From JAVBNU01 sp964617065 (GTDB lineage: Bacteria > Cyanobacteriota > Vampirovibrionia > Gastranaerophilales > Gastranaerophilaceae): a stretch of DNA of 28,617 bases. The notes beneath the pieces were generated by a model, which saw only the letters and a program-made list of their open reading frames with translations, ran no database searches and had not been told where the DNA came from. Every line of letters starts with the position of its first letter. Positions within the stretch are counted from its first letter, which is position 1. This document shows positions 1 to 7,049 of the stretch, one piece after another. The DNA lies in assembly GCA_964617065.1 (NCBI GenBank), contig CAZTVM010000012.1, forward strand, positions 1 to 28,617, in the 5' to 3' direction. Made by a program: the position numbers and the translations under genes.

Positions 1-52
1 CAGTCGAATCTTTGCCACCGCTCAAACTTAATATATGATATTCTTTCTGCAT
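1..52 (-). CDS. PP-loop ATP pyrophosphatase / PAPS-reductase-like protein, N-terminus only
   Basis: Only the first 17 codons are inside the window; the gene runs off the left edge. It begins at ATG (complement of 50-52), preceded by an AAGGA ribosome-binding site six bases upstream. The residues are MQKEYHILSLSGGKDST. SGGKDST is the classic PP-loop of N-type ATP pyrophosphatases, the superfamily of PAPS reductase, DndC and related nucleotide-alpha hydrolases, and its place about ten residues from the start is normal for the family. It lies 73 bases downstream of the large terminase on the same strand, so it is probably part of the same phage transcript. Phage PP-loop proteins are often annotated as PAPS reductases, but they may act in nucleotide or DNA modification. 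The exact substrate cannot be told from 17 residues. Confidence 0.7.
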   Translation of the reverse strand, partial: MQKEYHILSLSGGKDST

Positions 53-125
53 ATTGTTTCCTTAATTTTTTATTCCATTACCCACCTAAACTGCCGTTCT
101 CAACCTTGTCATTTTAAATTTAAAA

Positions 126-1436
126 TTACCCCACAGCCCAGTAGTACTCTACGAGATACGAGGCAGCATCAAATGGATGCATTAAAAATTTTGCACTTCG
201 GTTATTCTTTATTTGAGAGTGAGTAGGTAAATCAACCAAACTTGTCCCCTCTTTATAACGTAAATTGTTTATATTGTATAATAACCATTTGCATTTTTTA
301 TCAATATAAATTCCTATTTCACCTTTACTATTTTTGATTTTAGAATTAAATGCTATAATTCGACTTTTTATTGATGGATTAAATGGTCTGATTTCAAAGC
401 GAACTTTGTATCCGTGAGAAATAAGCGTGTTTTTAATTATCATATAATTACTCATTTCACTGGTACAACTGCGATAATCACCAGAGGCATCACCATTTAT
501 TACGATATCCACTTTATGATTAGGATATCGAGTAATAAATTCTTCACAGGCTTTTGCTGTGGTTGTATTTTCGATTACAATTTCGTCGAAATAATATACA
601 CAATTTTCATCTTTGTGCGCTAATACCCAACACATTGGGTCAACATTAAAATCACATGATATGTGCAATTCAATATCATCATTGTAGTATAATTTTTTTA
701 TATTTTCTTTATTGAAATCTTTGACTACGAGTCCACTCGTGTAGTTCCCGAATTCACCTAATACATTGATTTTGTAATACTCATCATCGTAAGCTTTTTT
801 TAATTCTTGCACAAAATGTTTAGGTAAATATACATTTTGCGTGGTAGGTGCTATTATCAAACGATAATTAGGCTTTGGGTCTTCTACAAAATTTTTATAA
901 ATCCAACCCTTTGTTTGTTCAGGATTTGTGTGACCAAAAAGTCTGTATTTGAAATTCTGCCAACAATGATATTGTTTTTGTCGCAAACGACCTAATAACA
1001 TTTTGAACGTTGACTCAGGAATATCTGACATTTCTTCTATTTGTACAAATCCCAGATTTAAGGACTTCAATTTTGTGGGCTCCTCTAAATGCCTAAACAA
1101 TATTTGTGACCCATTTTTAAACGATAAAATACTATCAACCTTGTGATATGCAAAATGAGTGTCTTCACAAAAACCCATATTTTCCAAATGCTCAAAATAT
1201 GTTGCCAATGTCGTATCTCTTACCAATGGAAATGTTTGAGCCCCGACGAGTCCACGTATTTTAGGGTAGACCAAAGACAATAATATACCTAGTAATGACC
1301 CTGCAAAAGTCTTTCCACTACCATAGCCACCTTGATAAACAGCTACGTCCAGTGTATAGTCATGCGGTATCTCTAAAAAATTTCTCTGCGCTTCTAGCAA
1401 TATATATTTGAGTGTAGATTGGGGTTTTTTTGTCAA
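126..1436 (-). CDS. phage terminase large subunit (TerL)
   Basis: This is the ATP-driven DNA-packaging motor and headful/cos nuclease of a tailed phage. The 436-residue protein has a Walker A motif GGYGSGKT at residues 36-43 and a hydrophobic strand ending in Glu-Glu (residues 128-135) as Walker B. A C-terminal RuvC-like nuclease follows, with the expected acidic residues in CDFN, NGDASG and PFDAASY. The length is normal for the Terminase_6 type. The start is TTG at 1436, chosen because AGGAG lies six bases upstream and the reading frame begins just there. It is divergent from the 155-aa gene at 1562 across a roughly 125-base AT-rich spacer. It is separated from the coat-protein operon by a terminator-like hairpin, so it probably has its own promoter. 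Downstream, the PP-loop gene follows. Confidence 0.93.
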   Translation of the reverse strand: MTKKPQSTLKYILLEAQRNFLEIPHDYTLDVAVYQGGYGSGKTFAGSLLGILLSLVYPKIRGLVGAQTFPLVRDTTLATYFEHLENMGFCEDTHFAYHKVDSILSFKNGSQILFRHLEEPTKLKSLNLGFVQIEEMSDIPESTFKMLLGRLRQKQYHCWQNFKYRLFGHTNPEQTKGWIYKNFVEDPKPNYRLIIAPTTQNVYLPKHFVQELKKAYDDEYYKINVLGEFGNYTSGLVVKDFNKENIKKLYYNDDIELHISCDFNVDPMCWVLAHKDENCVYYFDEIVIENTTTAKACEEFITRYPNHKVDIVINGDASGDYRSCTSEMSNYMIIKNTLISHGYKVRFEIRPFNPSIKSRIIAFNSKIKNSKGEIGIYIDKKCKWLLYNINNLRYKEGTSLVDLPTHSQIKNNRSAKFLMHPFDAASYLVEYYWAVG

Positions 1437-1561
1437 AATATTCTCCTAAAATCTTTTATAACGCCTTTTAGTAAAGTTTTATTAAATTTTTCTAAAAAAT
1501 TGAAAAATTTTTTATGTTTCGTTTTTAAACACATAGCAAATAAAACGCAATGAGAGGTAAA

Positions 1562-2029
1562 ATGAAAATTTTAAACATTGGATTTAATAAATTTTTAAAT
1601 CTATTTAGAGCGAAAACGATTACGCCTGTGACTCAACCTGCTATTAAAATCGAACCTCGACAAATTCCAAAAACTATAACAAAAATTACTGCCATTGGTT
1701 CTTCAACAAGTGATGAGGGGTATTTTCACACAATAATCATTACTGATGACCATTTTAAAGTGGTTAAAAACTACAAAGATATATTACTCCAATTCTGTGC
1801 GGCTATTCGCAACGATAATAATTCCAGAGCGGTTAAACTTTCTAAAGAAATACCTAAAAATCTCGACGACCCTTTTCATGATGTAGCCGAAATCGCACTT
1901 ATTCAACGTGCTAAAAAACACAATGAGCCTACAGAATACGCTTGCTCCGTTATCGAAGAACTTAAACCTGACGAAAAAAGTATCGTGGAGGTTATCTCAA
2001 ATTTATTTCAAAAGAAAAAGGGTAAATAA
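1562..2029 (+). CDS. hypothetical protein, opposite strand in phage head module
   Basis: I do not recognise this 155-residue protein. An in-frame ATG lies at 1550, but the ATG at 1562 follows GAGAGG by four bases and is the better start. The protein is soluble and charged, with a basic N-terminus (residues 1-35), a central part with a beta-like stretch (GYFHTIIITDDHF), a helical Asp/Glu/Lys-rich middle and a Lys-rich C-terminus. There is no signal peptide, membrane segment or Cys cluster. It is transcribed against the surrounding structural genes, divergent from terL and convergent with the decoration-like gene. It may be a phage accessory or regulatory protein, but the sequence gives no function. 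Confidence 0.65.
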   Translation: MKILNIGFNKFLNLFRAKTITPVTQPAIKIEPRQIPKTITKITAIGSSTSDEGYFHTIIITDDHFKVVKNYKDILLQFCAAIRNDNNSRAVKLSKEIPKNLDDPFHDVAEIALIQRAKKHNEPTEYACSVIEELKPDEKSIVEVISNLFQKKKGK

Positions 2030-2040
2030 TTTTACCCTTT
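2015..2040. terminator. bidirectional hairpin terminator between convergent genes
   Basis: AAAGGGTAAA (2017-2026) pairs perfectly with TTTACCCTTT (2031-2040) around a four-base loop. On the minus strand the stem is followed by TTTTTCTTTT, a good intrinsic terminator for the coat-protein transcript. On the plus strand the T tract is short (TTTCTCT), so it is weaker there. The stem overlaps the last codons of the plus-strand gene ending at 2029. Confidence 0.7.
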
Positions 2041-2051
2041 CTCTACGATGA

Positions 2052-2438
2052 CTAACCTAAGCCCGCTTTTTTTCCAAACGCATAAATTGTTCCAGTAAAA
2101 CCGCTTGAAAAATCTATGTACAAACTTCCATCAGCTTGCTCAAACCTGCTTGGATTTTCTATTTTAATTATGGCGGTTGCACTTTTCGTGATTGCTTTTG
2201 ATAAATCGCCTAACAGTGCGTTTTGATAAACCCCACTTTTAAAAGTTATCGTTGAATCTGCTGTTGCGTAAGTATTATTTACAACAATTGTTAACGTGTT
2301 ATCCTTGCATTTAAAAGCATTCGCAACCTTTATTCCGTTAGCTTGTGTCACAGTTGACGCTGTTGGGCTTTGTAGCACTTGGATACTATCTGTACTATCT
2401 GATGTAGGATACTGTATATTAATTGAATCTCTTGTCAT
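2052..2438 (-). CDS. putative head decoration / capsid-associated protein
   Basis: This 128-residue protein immediately follows the major capsid gene (22-base gap, AAAGGAG site before ATG). It is rich in Thr, Ser, Val and Ile and is predicted all-beta. The pattern in residues 40-120 (VANAFKCKDNT, then ITFKSGVYQNALLGDL, then IKIENPSRFEQADGSLYIDF) resembles a family of small phage proteins found downstream of coat genes. In that family, strands around a GDL turn are followed by a 'pxrF...dGslyidF' segment. I infer a capsid decoration or head-fibre role from this pattern and position; the family match is from memory and moderate. It is the last gene before a strong minus-strand terminator. Confidence 0.6.
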   Translation of the reverse strand: MTRDSINIQYPTSDSTDSIQVLQSPTASTVTQANGIKVANAFKCKDNTLTIVVNNTYATADSTITFKSGVYQNALLGDLSKAITKSATAIIKIENPSRFEQADGSLYIDFSSGFTGTIYAFGKKAGLG

Positions 2439-2460
2439 TTTATTTCTCCTTTATCTTTCA

Positions 2461-3372
2461 CTATGCGCCAATTGACAATGAAATTGCCAATTTAGCTACA
2501 CCTAATTTATCAGCCCTTGGTGCTCCTACACCATAAACTGCTACACCTTTGTAAGCACGATTTAATGACTCGTCTCTCATGTACGGCAACAATTCCATAT
2601 CCTTTTGGATTACACATGCCAGCGTCTCACCCTCAATACCGAATAGTGGTCTATAACTGTTAGTATCAGGAGTAGCTATATTGTTAGATTCAAAAATCTT
2701 CCAACCGGCTTTTTCTGTTACATATCCGGTAACTTTTTCTTTTACTTGTGACTCAGTATATTGTGTGTAAGTCATACCAAGCATGACCGCAATTGCTTCA
2801 GGTGGAAATATAGCTATCATTTTACCGTTTACCCAAGCAGTTCCATTGTTTCCACGTGCAAATTTCGCTTTCATCTGAGCTAGTATATCAAATGCGTTGC
2901 TTGCACTCAATGTTATATCTGCGCCGTTTTCGCCTTCAATTACATATCCCGCAAATGGATACAATGAACTTAATGAAGCGTCTACTGCGTCCCTAAACTG
3001 ATATCTTGCATCTGAAATATATTCATCAATCAAGGAACTTTGTGCGTCTGGTGTCCCTGCTTTTACTATTTGTATTTCCTTATCTTTTTCAATTTCAAAA
3101 TTTACTTGTTTACCTTGATTTACCTTTACTTTGACGATTGAGGACTTAACTTTTTCTACTGTATTAAGATCTCCGNNNNNNNNNNNNNNNNNNNNNNNNN
3201 NNNNNNNNNNNNNNNNNNNNNNNNNNNCTGGCATCGTAACATTTTCTTCGTCTCCGTATTTCAAATTCTCTGAATATTTTGTCGCCGCCAACTTCCCTAT
3301 TACGAGTTCATTGGAAAAATTATTTTCAAATGAGTGTGCGTATTGCGAACATATTAATTTATCTAATGTCAT
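2461..3372 (-). CDS. phage major capsid (coat) protein, interrupted by a 52-N gap
   Basis: The icosahedral shell protein has about 303 residues if the N run at 3176-3227 has its true length. The single bases flanking the 52 Ns bring the total to 54, so the frame is kept. Features match the P22-coat/HK97-fold group. The N-terminus is helical (residues 1-45) and a beta segment VKVNQGKQVNFEIEKDKEI follows the gap. Late motifs GWKIFESNNIA and ACVIQKDMELLPYMRDES precede the C-terminal strand KGVAVYGVGAPRADKLGVAK. The ATG at 3372 follows AAGGAG by six bases. It lies directly downstream of the scaffold gene, whose stop is ten bases upstream, the classical scaffold-coat order. Residues 49-66 are unknown. 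Confidence 0.88.
   Translation of the reverse strand: MTLDKLICSQYAHSFENNFSNELVIGKLAATKYSENLKYGDEENVTMPXXXXXXXXXXXXXXXXXXGDLNTVEKVKSSIVKVKVNQGKQVNFEIEKDKEIQIVKAGTPDAQSSLIDEYISDARYQFRDAVDASLSSLYPFAGYVIEGENGADITLSASNAFDILAQMKAKFARGNNGTAWVNGKMIAIFPPEAIAVMLGMTYTQYTESQVKEKVTGYVTEKAGWKIFESNNIATPDTNSYRPLFGIEGETLACVIQKDMELLPYMRDESLNRAYKGVAVYGVGAPRADKLGVAKLAISLSIGA
3176..3227. other. assembly gap (52 N) inside the coat gene
   Basis: Fifty-two Ns. The coat-protein frame is preserved if the gap size is right. About 18 residues near the N-terminus of the coat protein are not determined. Confidence 0.99.
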
Positions 3373-3381
3373 TTTTTCTCC

Positions 3382-4282
3382 TTATTTTTTACTGTAATAA
3401 TTACTTATGTATTTTTTTAACAGTTTTTCATCTTTTATATCAAGTAAGTTTACCGCAGGAAGCTCTCCATTACTCGGGGTATCATTATTAGGCACTATTG
3501 CTGCAAGTTCTTCTNNNNNNNNNNAATTTGTTAAATTTAACTTGTGCCATTGTATTCTCTACGTATTTATCTAACGCTCCTACAAATAACGGTAAATTCA
3601 ATTCTTTTCCAAAATGATTAAATGCTACTTGAAATAGTTGTACAAAAGCCGGATTTGTAAAATGTGCCGGATATTTGCTCATCGCTTCTCCCACATAATT
3701 ACCTAATTCTGAAACTTCTTTTTTGTATAATTCCTGCCTTTCTTGCGTTTGCATTTTTTGATGTATAACTGTCATATCTAAAGCTACCTGCTTGTTTATC
3801 GCTCCACTAAAGTTATCTTCAATTCTTGATAAAATCTCCTCACTTGGGCTTTTCGCATACTCAGACAGCAAAGCTTTCGTTTCTTCTACATTTTTCGCAT
3901 TTCCTATATGCTTTGTGTAGCATTTGATTTCTTCATTAGCTATTTCCTTACGAAAAATTTGTTTTGATTCTTTTTCAGACTTTTGGTTTTCCATTACTTC
4001 TTTTTGCTTCCGCCATTGTGCTTTTTCATTTATTAAAGGCTCTAATGCTTTATACGACTTTACTAATTCTGCGACTTTAACTGTCCCATCTTCGTTTTTA
4101 AACTTATTTGGTACATCTGCTAAAATTGTTTCTAAATTATTAATTTTTTCTTCTTTATCGCTTCCGACAGCCTCTTTTTTATGATTGTCTTGAATAAAAC
4201 TTTTTGTTTCAGGCACTTCTTGCAGGTTAGTGTTCTCTGAAATCTCAACTCCTGAGGTTGTTGTCTCTAAATTAGTTTCCAT
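3382..4282 (-). CDS. phage capsid scaffold protein (frame restored across a 10-N gap)
   Basis: The scaffold directs coat assembly and is later lost from the head. Starting at ATG 4282 (AAAAGGAG upstream), the protein is hydrophilic, helical and rich in Glu and Lys, with coiled-coil-like stretches (residues 60-175), typical of P22-type scaffolds. A literal reading through the 10 Ns at 3515-3524 hits a stop at once. One frame over, the sequence beyond the gap stays open for 43 residues, from EELAAIVPNNDTPSNGEL to KKYISNYYSKK, with a basic amphipathic C-terminus like the coat-binding tails of scaffolds. It stops at 3382-3384, overlapping the coat-gene ribosome-binding site. I therefore place the real end at 3382; total length is about 294 residues plus or minus the unknown gap. 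The GH108 gene is upstream and the coat gene downstream. Confidence 0.78.
3515..3524. other. assembly gap (10 N) inside the scaffold gene
   Basis: This is probably a fixed-size filler. Two coding bases on one side and one on the other require a true gap that is a multiple of three, so ten cannot be the real length if the gene is intact. Confidence 0.97.
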
Positions 4283-4293
4283 ATTTTCTCCTT

Positions 4294-4758
4294 TTATTTT
4301 ATTTTTGCTATATATTTTCTTAAATTATTTACTCGATTTTTCCAACCTTTGTAAAACACTAGTTGACTCTTGTTTCTCGCTACGATTATGTCATAACTAT
4401 TATTTCTCAACTCTATATACTTTCCTAAATCTCCATTTGCTATCTGGTAATACTCTTTTGCTTTACTCACACCATGCAATACAGCTGTATCAAAAAGTAC
4501 TACAGCCATCTTTGTATCACTTATTTTGTCAGCACCGCTGCTAAGCCAGTAATTTTCATAATATATCTGCTCAGCCTCGCTTTTAGTGATAAACTTTACG
4601 TCTTTTGACTTCAAATTTTTTTTCTTTTGATAAGCATTATATGTGCTTTGAGTTATTCCCATATTCGTCGCACCACCACTGTCTGCCTTATGATTACTGT
4701 AACCACCTTCGCTCGGAAACAAAAAATTTAACGCTACATAAAACTTTTCTTTGCTCAA
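4294..4758 (-). CDS. GH108 peptidoglycan muramidase (endolysin or virion lysin)
   Basis: This 154-residue protein fits glycoside hydrolase family 108 (N-acetylmuramidase, ZliS-like). The catalytic Glu is E17 in the N-terminal motif SEGGYSNH, followed by DSGGATNMGIT at residues 26-36. The C-terminal half (IYYENYWLSS, then FDTAVLHG) matches the helical peptidoglycan-binding part seen in this family. There is no signal peptide or membrane anchor. The start at 4758 has AAAAGGAG seven bases upstream. It lies 11 bases before the scaffold gene and after the portal module, inside the head genes and with no holin beside it. It may therefore be a virion-packaged lysin used at entry as well as, or instead of, a lysis endolysin; that is inference. 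Confidence 0.85.
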   Translation of the reverse strand: MSKEKFYVALNFLFPSEGGYSNHKADSGGATNMGITQSTYNAYQKKKNLKSKDVKFITKSEAEQIYYENYWLSSGADKISDTKMAVVLFDTAVLHGVSKAKEYYQIANGDLGKYIELRNNSYDIIVARNKSQLVFYKGWKNRVNNLRKYIAKIK

Positions 4759-4833
4759 TCTGTTTCTCCTTTTATTTTTTAATTTTTGTATTAAGTAATG
4801 TAAATTTTAACTTATAAAATTGTGCAGATTTAT

Positions 4834-4860
4834 ATTTACAAGGTTCTTATAACCGTAAAT
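4834..4860. promoter_or_regulatory. operator-like inverted repeat in divergent spacer
   Basis: ATTTAC (4834-4839) and GGTT (4842-4845) pair with AACC (4851-4854) and GTAAAT (4855-4860), leaving a two-base bulge and a CTTAT loop. It sits in the middle of the 143-base spacer between the divergent muramidase and 230-aa genes, about 40 bases before the latter. No T tract follows, so it looks more like a protein-binding site or leader hairpin than a terminator. Confidence 0.4.
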
Positions 4861-4901
4861 CTATATTTATCATTGACAATAATTATAATAAGGAGCTTAA
4901 T

Positions 4902-5594
4902 ATGAACTTAAATATTAGACGATTTTTAACATCACCACCACTGCTTGCATTCAGAAATAGTACAGGTAAATGTAACCCAAAATATCATGTTCCGGATTTA
5001 GGTCTGTGTGGCGATAGTTATCACTTCAATAGAGCTCTTAACCGTGAACGTGTTTATGAAATTTATCCTGAACACGGTTTCAAATTACCTGAGACACCTC
5101 CTAGTGATTTGCATTTTATGAATTTAGAACTTAATCCTGATGATGTAGCTCACATTAGTAATGGTCGTATAAGCCGTGATACATTGGATATTAACTACGT
5201 AATCGGTCGAGAAATTGACAATGAAGGCAATGTTATAGGAAATTTTGTTAAAGGTCTGTTTACAAGGTTAGGTATTGTTCATGAAAGAAATGGTAAAACT
5301 ACGTTTCTCGGTCGTGACCTAGCTAGCGTTGCTGATAAGTTCAATAAACGAGGCGGCGAAGGTACTGTTGCTGCTTTGAATTTGGCTAAATCTAACGAGG
5401 ATATTGCTAAAAACTTAACATCTGTAGTTAAAGATTTAAAGCTGCAAATTCAACATAATATCGCTTTAAGGAAAGACGCTTCTCCCGCTGAAACTGAAGT
5501 ATTAATGACTCAGTATTACTACATGACTAATCGCCTTGATCAACTTGAAAAAGAATTCGGTACTCTATTTAAAAATGTAGTAGGTAACATTTAA
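4902..5594 (+). CDS. hypothetical phage-region protein (230 aa), plus strand
   Basis: I do not recognise this protein. The ATG at 4902 follows AGGAG by six bases, so the start is firm. The first 40 residues are basic and carry two cysteines (KCNPKYHVPDLGLCGD). The middle is Asn/Asp-rich (residues 70-115), and residues 130-230 look helical, ending in a likely coiled coil (MTNRLDQLEKEFGTLFKNVV). There is no signal peptide or membrane span. It leads a two-gene plus-strand operon with the metallopeptidase-like gene at 5766. It is transcribed away from the muramidase and inserted between portal and muramidase genes that would otherwise be adjacent. A virion-associated or delivered protein is possible but unproven. 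Confidence 0.75.
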   Translation: MNLNIRRFLTSPPLLAFRNSTGKCNPKYHVPDLGLCGDSYHFNRALNRERVYEIYPEHGFKLPETPPSDLHFMNLELNPDDVAHISNGRISRDTLDINYVIGREIDNEGNVIGNFVKGLFTRLGIVHERNGKTTFLGRDLASVADKFNKRGGEGTVAALNLAKSNEDIAKNLTSVVKDLKLQIQHNIALRKDASPAETEVLMTQYYYMTNRLDQLEKEFGTLFKNVVGNI

Positions 5595-5765
5595 TATTTT
5601 CAAAACTACCTCTTTTATTTGAGCCTGTTTTTTGATTAAAATATAAATCAACTCTTAATATTTCTTAATATATCCTATAGTTAAGGCATTTTTTTTACAA
5701 TAAATGTTTTTTTAAATATGGAGTATATTATTTTTAATTTTATTAAATAGTTACGGAGTTGAGTT

Positions 5766-7049
5766 ATGTCATTAGCTACTAAAACAGCGAATATGCCAAA
5801 CATTGGTGGTCTTTCTTCACTAAATCGTACGATGAGTGAATTGACTGATGCTTCACGTAGTAATTCGCAAGATATCGGGAGCTTATTGAATGGTTCTACT
5901 AATCCACAAAATAATAGTACTTCTGCTGACTCAACGTCTAAAAAATTATCTGATATATCAGAAGATGAACTCAAAAACTTGTCAATTGATGAACTAAAAG
6001 AAAAACTAAACGCAGATGATGAGACACTAAGTGAACAACTTAAAGATCAACTTAAAAACAAAGGCTTTGACGAAAACGCACTCAAGTCTCTGACCAACGA
6101 CGACATGAAAAGCTTGCTTGACGCTAAAGAAACAATGTCAGATGTCATTAATAGAAAAAATCGTGATGAATTAGGCAATATGTTAGGCTTAAAACCTGAT
6201 GACGCAAAGCAATACAGCATAAATGACTTAAGGAGTATGGCTAATAAAGAATTTGGCTCACAAAAACTAAACAATAATTCAGCCACTGATAACACTAACC
6301 CTTTTAATAATTCTGGCACTGCTGACTCAAGTAATGGCTCAAACGCTGATAATTATAACGACTCTGATTCGCTAGCCGGAGGTTCAGGTGCAACTGGAGG
6401 CGCTGGTTCAGGTAGTGGCGGAAACGCCGCAGGAGGTTGTGCTAGTGGAAATTGCAGTGGTGATACTTCTACAAATAGTGCTCAAAACCTTGACGATGGC
6501 AAAGATATACCCTTTGTCCCTTTAAAAACAGATAACAAAGAATTTGCAGCAGCAGCAGAAAAAATTGCAAGTCGAATAAATGACTCAAGCCTTAAAAAAT
6601 CTTTCAACGAAGCTTGTCAATTCTTAGCTGACTATAAGCCAACAGGCAAAAATGATGGCACTACTGAAATGAGCGAAAGCCTTCGTAATCAATTGATGAA
6701 TTCAATTGTCGCTCAAAAAGATACACTGAATATAAGAAAAGGTGGACTAGGTGGCGGAACTTTGGGGCTAGCTTCGATGAATATGGGTAAATCGAAACAA
6801 GCAACAATTACAATTTCTCCTCAAGCTGGTAAATCATCTATGGGGCAAACCGCTGTTTTGCTTCATGAAATGACTCATACAAGTGGCATGTTCTACGGAA
6901 ATCATGGTGATGAAACCAAATCAGAAGTTGTCGCAGAATCGTACAGAGACTCAAAAGGGCAAGGCATCTACTCTAATAATAGACAGTTAGCCGCACAACG
7001 AACTTACGGACAAAATCGTAATGTAAACAACTACGTAGCTCAAGCTTGA
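5766..7049 (+). CDS. putative zinc metallopeptidase with helical repeats and Gly-rich linker
   Basis: The 427-residue protein has three parts. Residues 1-165 are polar, with short helical repeats of the type 'SxDELKxL'. Residues 170-240 are an Asn/Ser/Gly-rich linker that includes two cysteines (GGCASGNC). Residues 255-427 form a globular domain ending in the zinc-binding motif HEMTH (H367, E368, H371). A Glu pair 16 and 20 residues later (E387, E391 in SEVVAES) could give the third ligand of a gluzincin. The terminal stretch NNYVAQA also faintly recalls aspzincins. There is no signal peptide. The start at 5766 has GGAG about seven bases upstream. The 3' end overlaps the convergent portal gene by 10 nt. 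Function unknown; a phage-encoded processing protease or a delivered effector are both reasonable. Confidence 0.75.
   Translation: MSLATKTANMPNIGGLSSLNRTMSELTDASRSNSQDIGSLLNGSTNPQNNSTSADSTSKKLSDISEDELKNLSIDELKEKLNADDETLSEQLKDQLKNKGFDENALKSLTNDDMKSLLDAKETMSDVINRKNRDELGNMLGLKPDDAKQYSINDLRSMANKEFGSQKLNNNSATDNTNPFNNSGTADSSNGSNADNYNDSDSLAGGSGATGGAGSGSGGNAAGGCASGNCSGDTSTNSAQNLDDGKDIPFVPLKTDNKEFAAAAEKIASRINDSSLKKSFNEACQFLADYKPTGKNDGTTEMSESLRNQLMNSIVAQKDTLNIRKGGLGGGTLGLASMNMGKSKQATITISPQAGKSSMGQTAVLLHEMTHTSGMFYGNHGDETKSEVVAESYRDSKGQGIYSNNRQLAAQRTYGQNRNVNNYVAQA

Noticed and set aside
4812..4823. A 12-base word TTATAAAATTGT shared with 9403-9414 in another divergent spacer.
   Set aside because: It is made almost only of A and T and is missing from the third divergent spacer (1437-1561). 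The copy at 9.4 kb overlaps a candidate -10 box, but the one at 4.8 kb has no matching -35.
4873..4886. TTGACA followed by TATAAT upstream of the 230-aa gene as a promoter.
   Set aside because: The two boxes are only five bases apart and the second adjoins the ribosome-binding site, so they cannot form a sigma-70 promoter together.
5655..5670. A 16-base word (TTAATATTTCTTAATA) also present at 12324-12339, possibly a shared regulatory site.
   Set aside because: A near-copy occurs inside the glycosyltransferase coding region (about 13480), and such A/T words are expected by chance here. There is no consistent distance to start codons.
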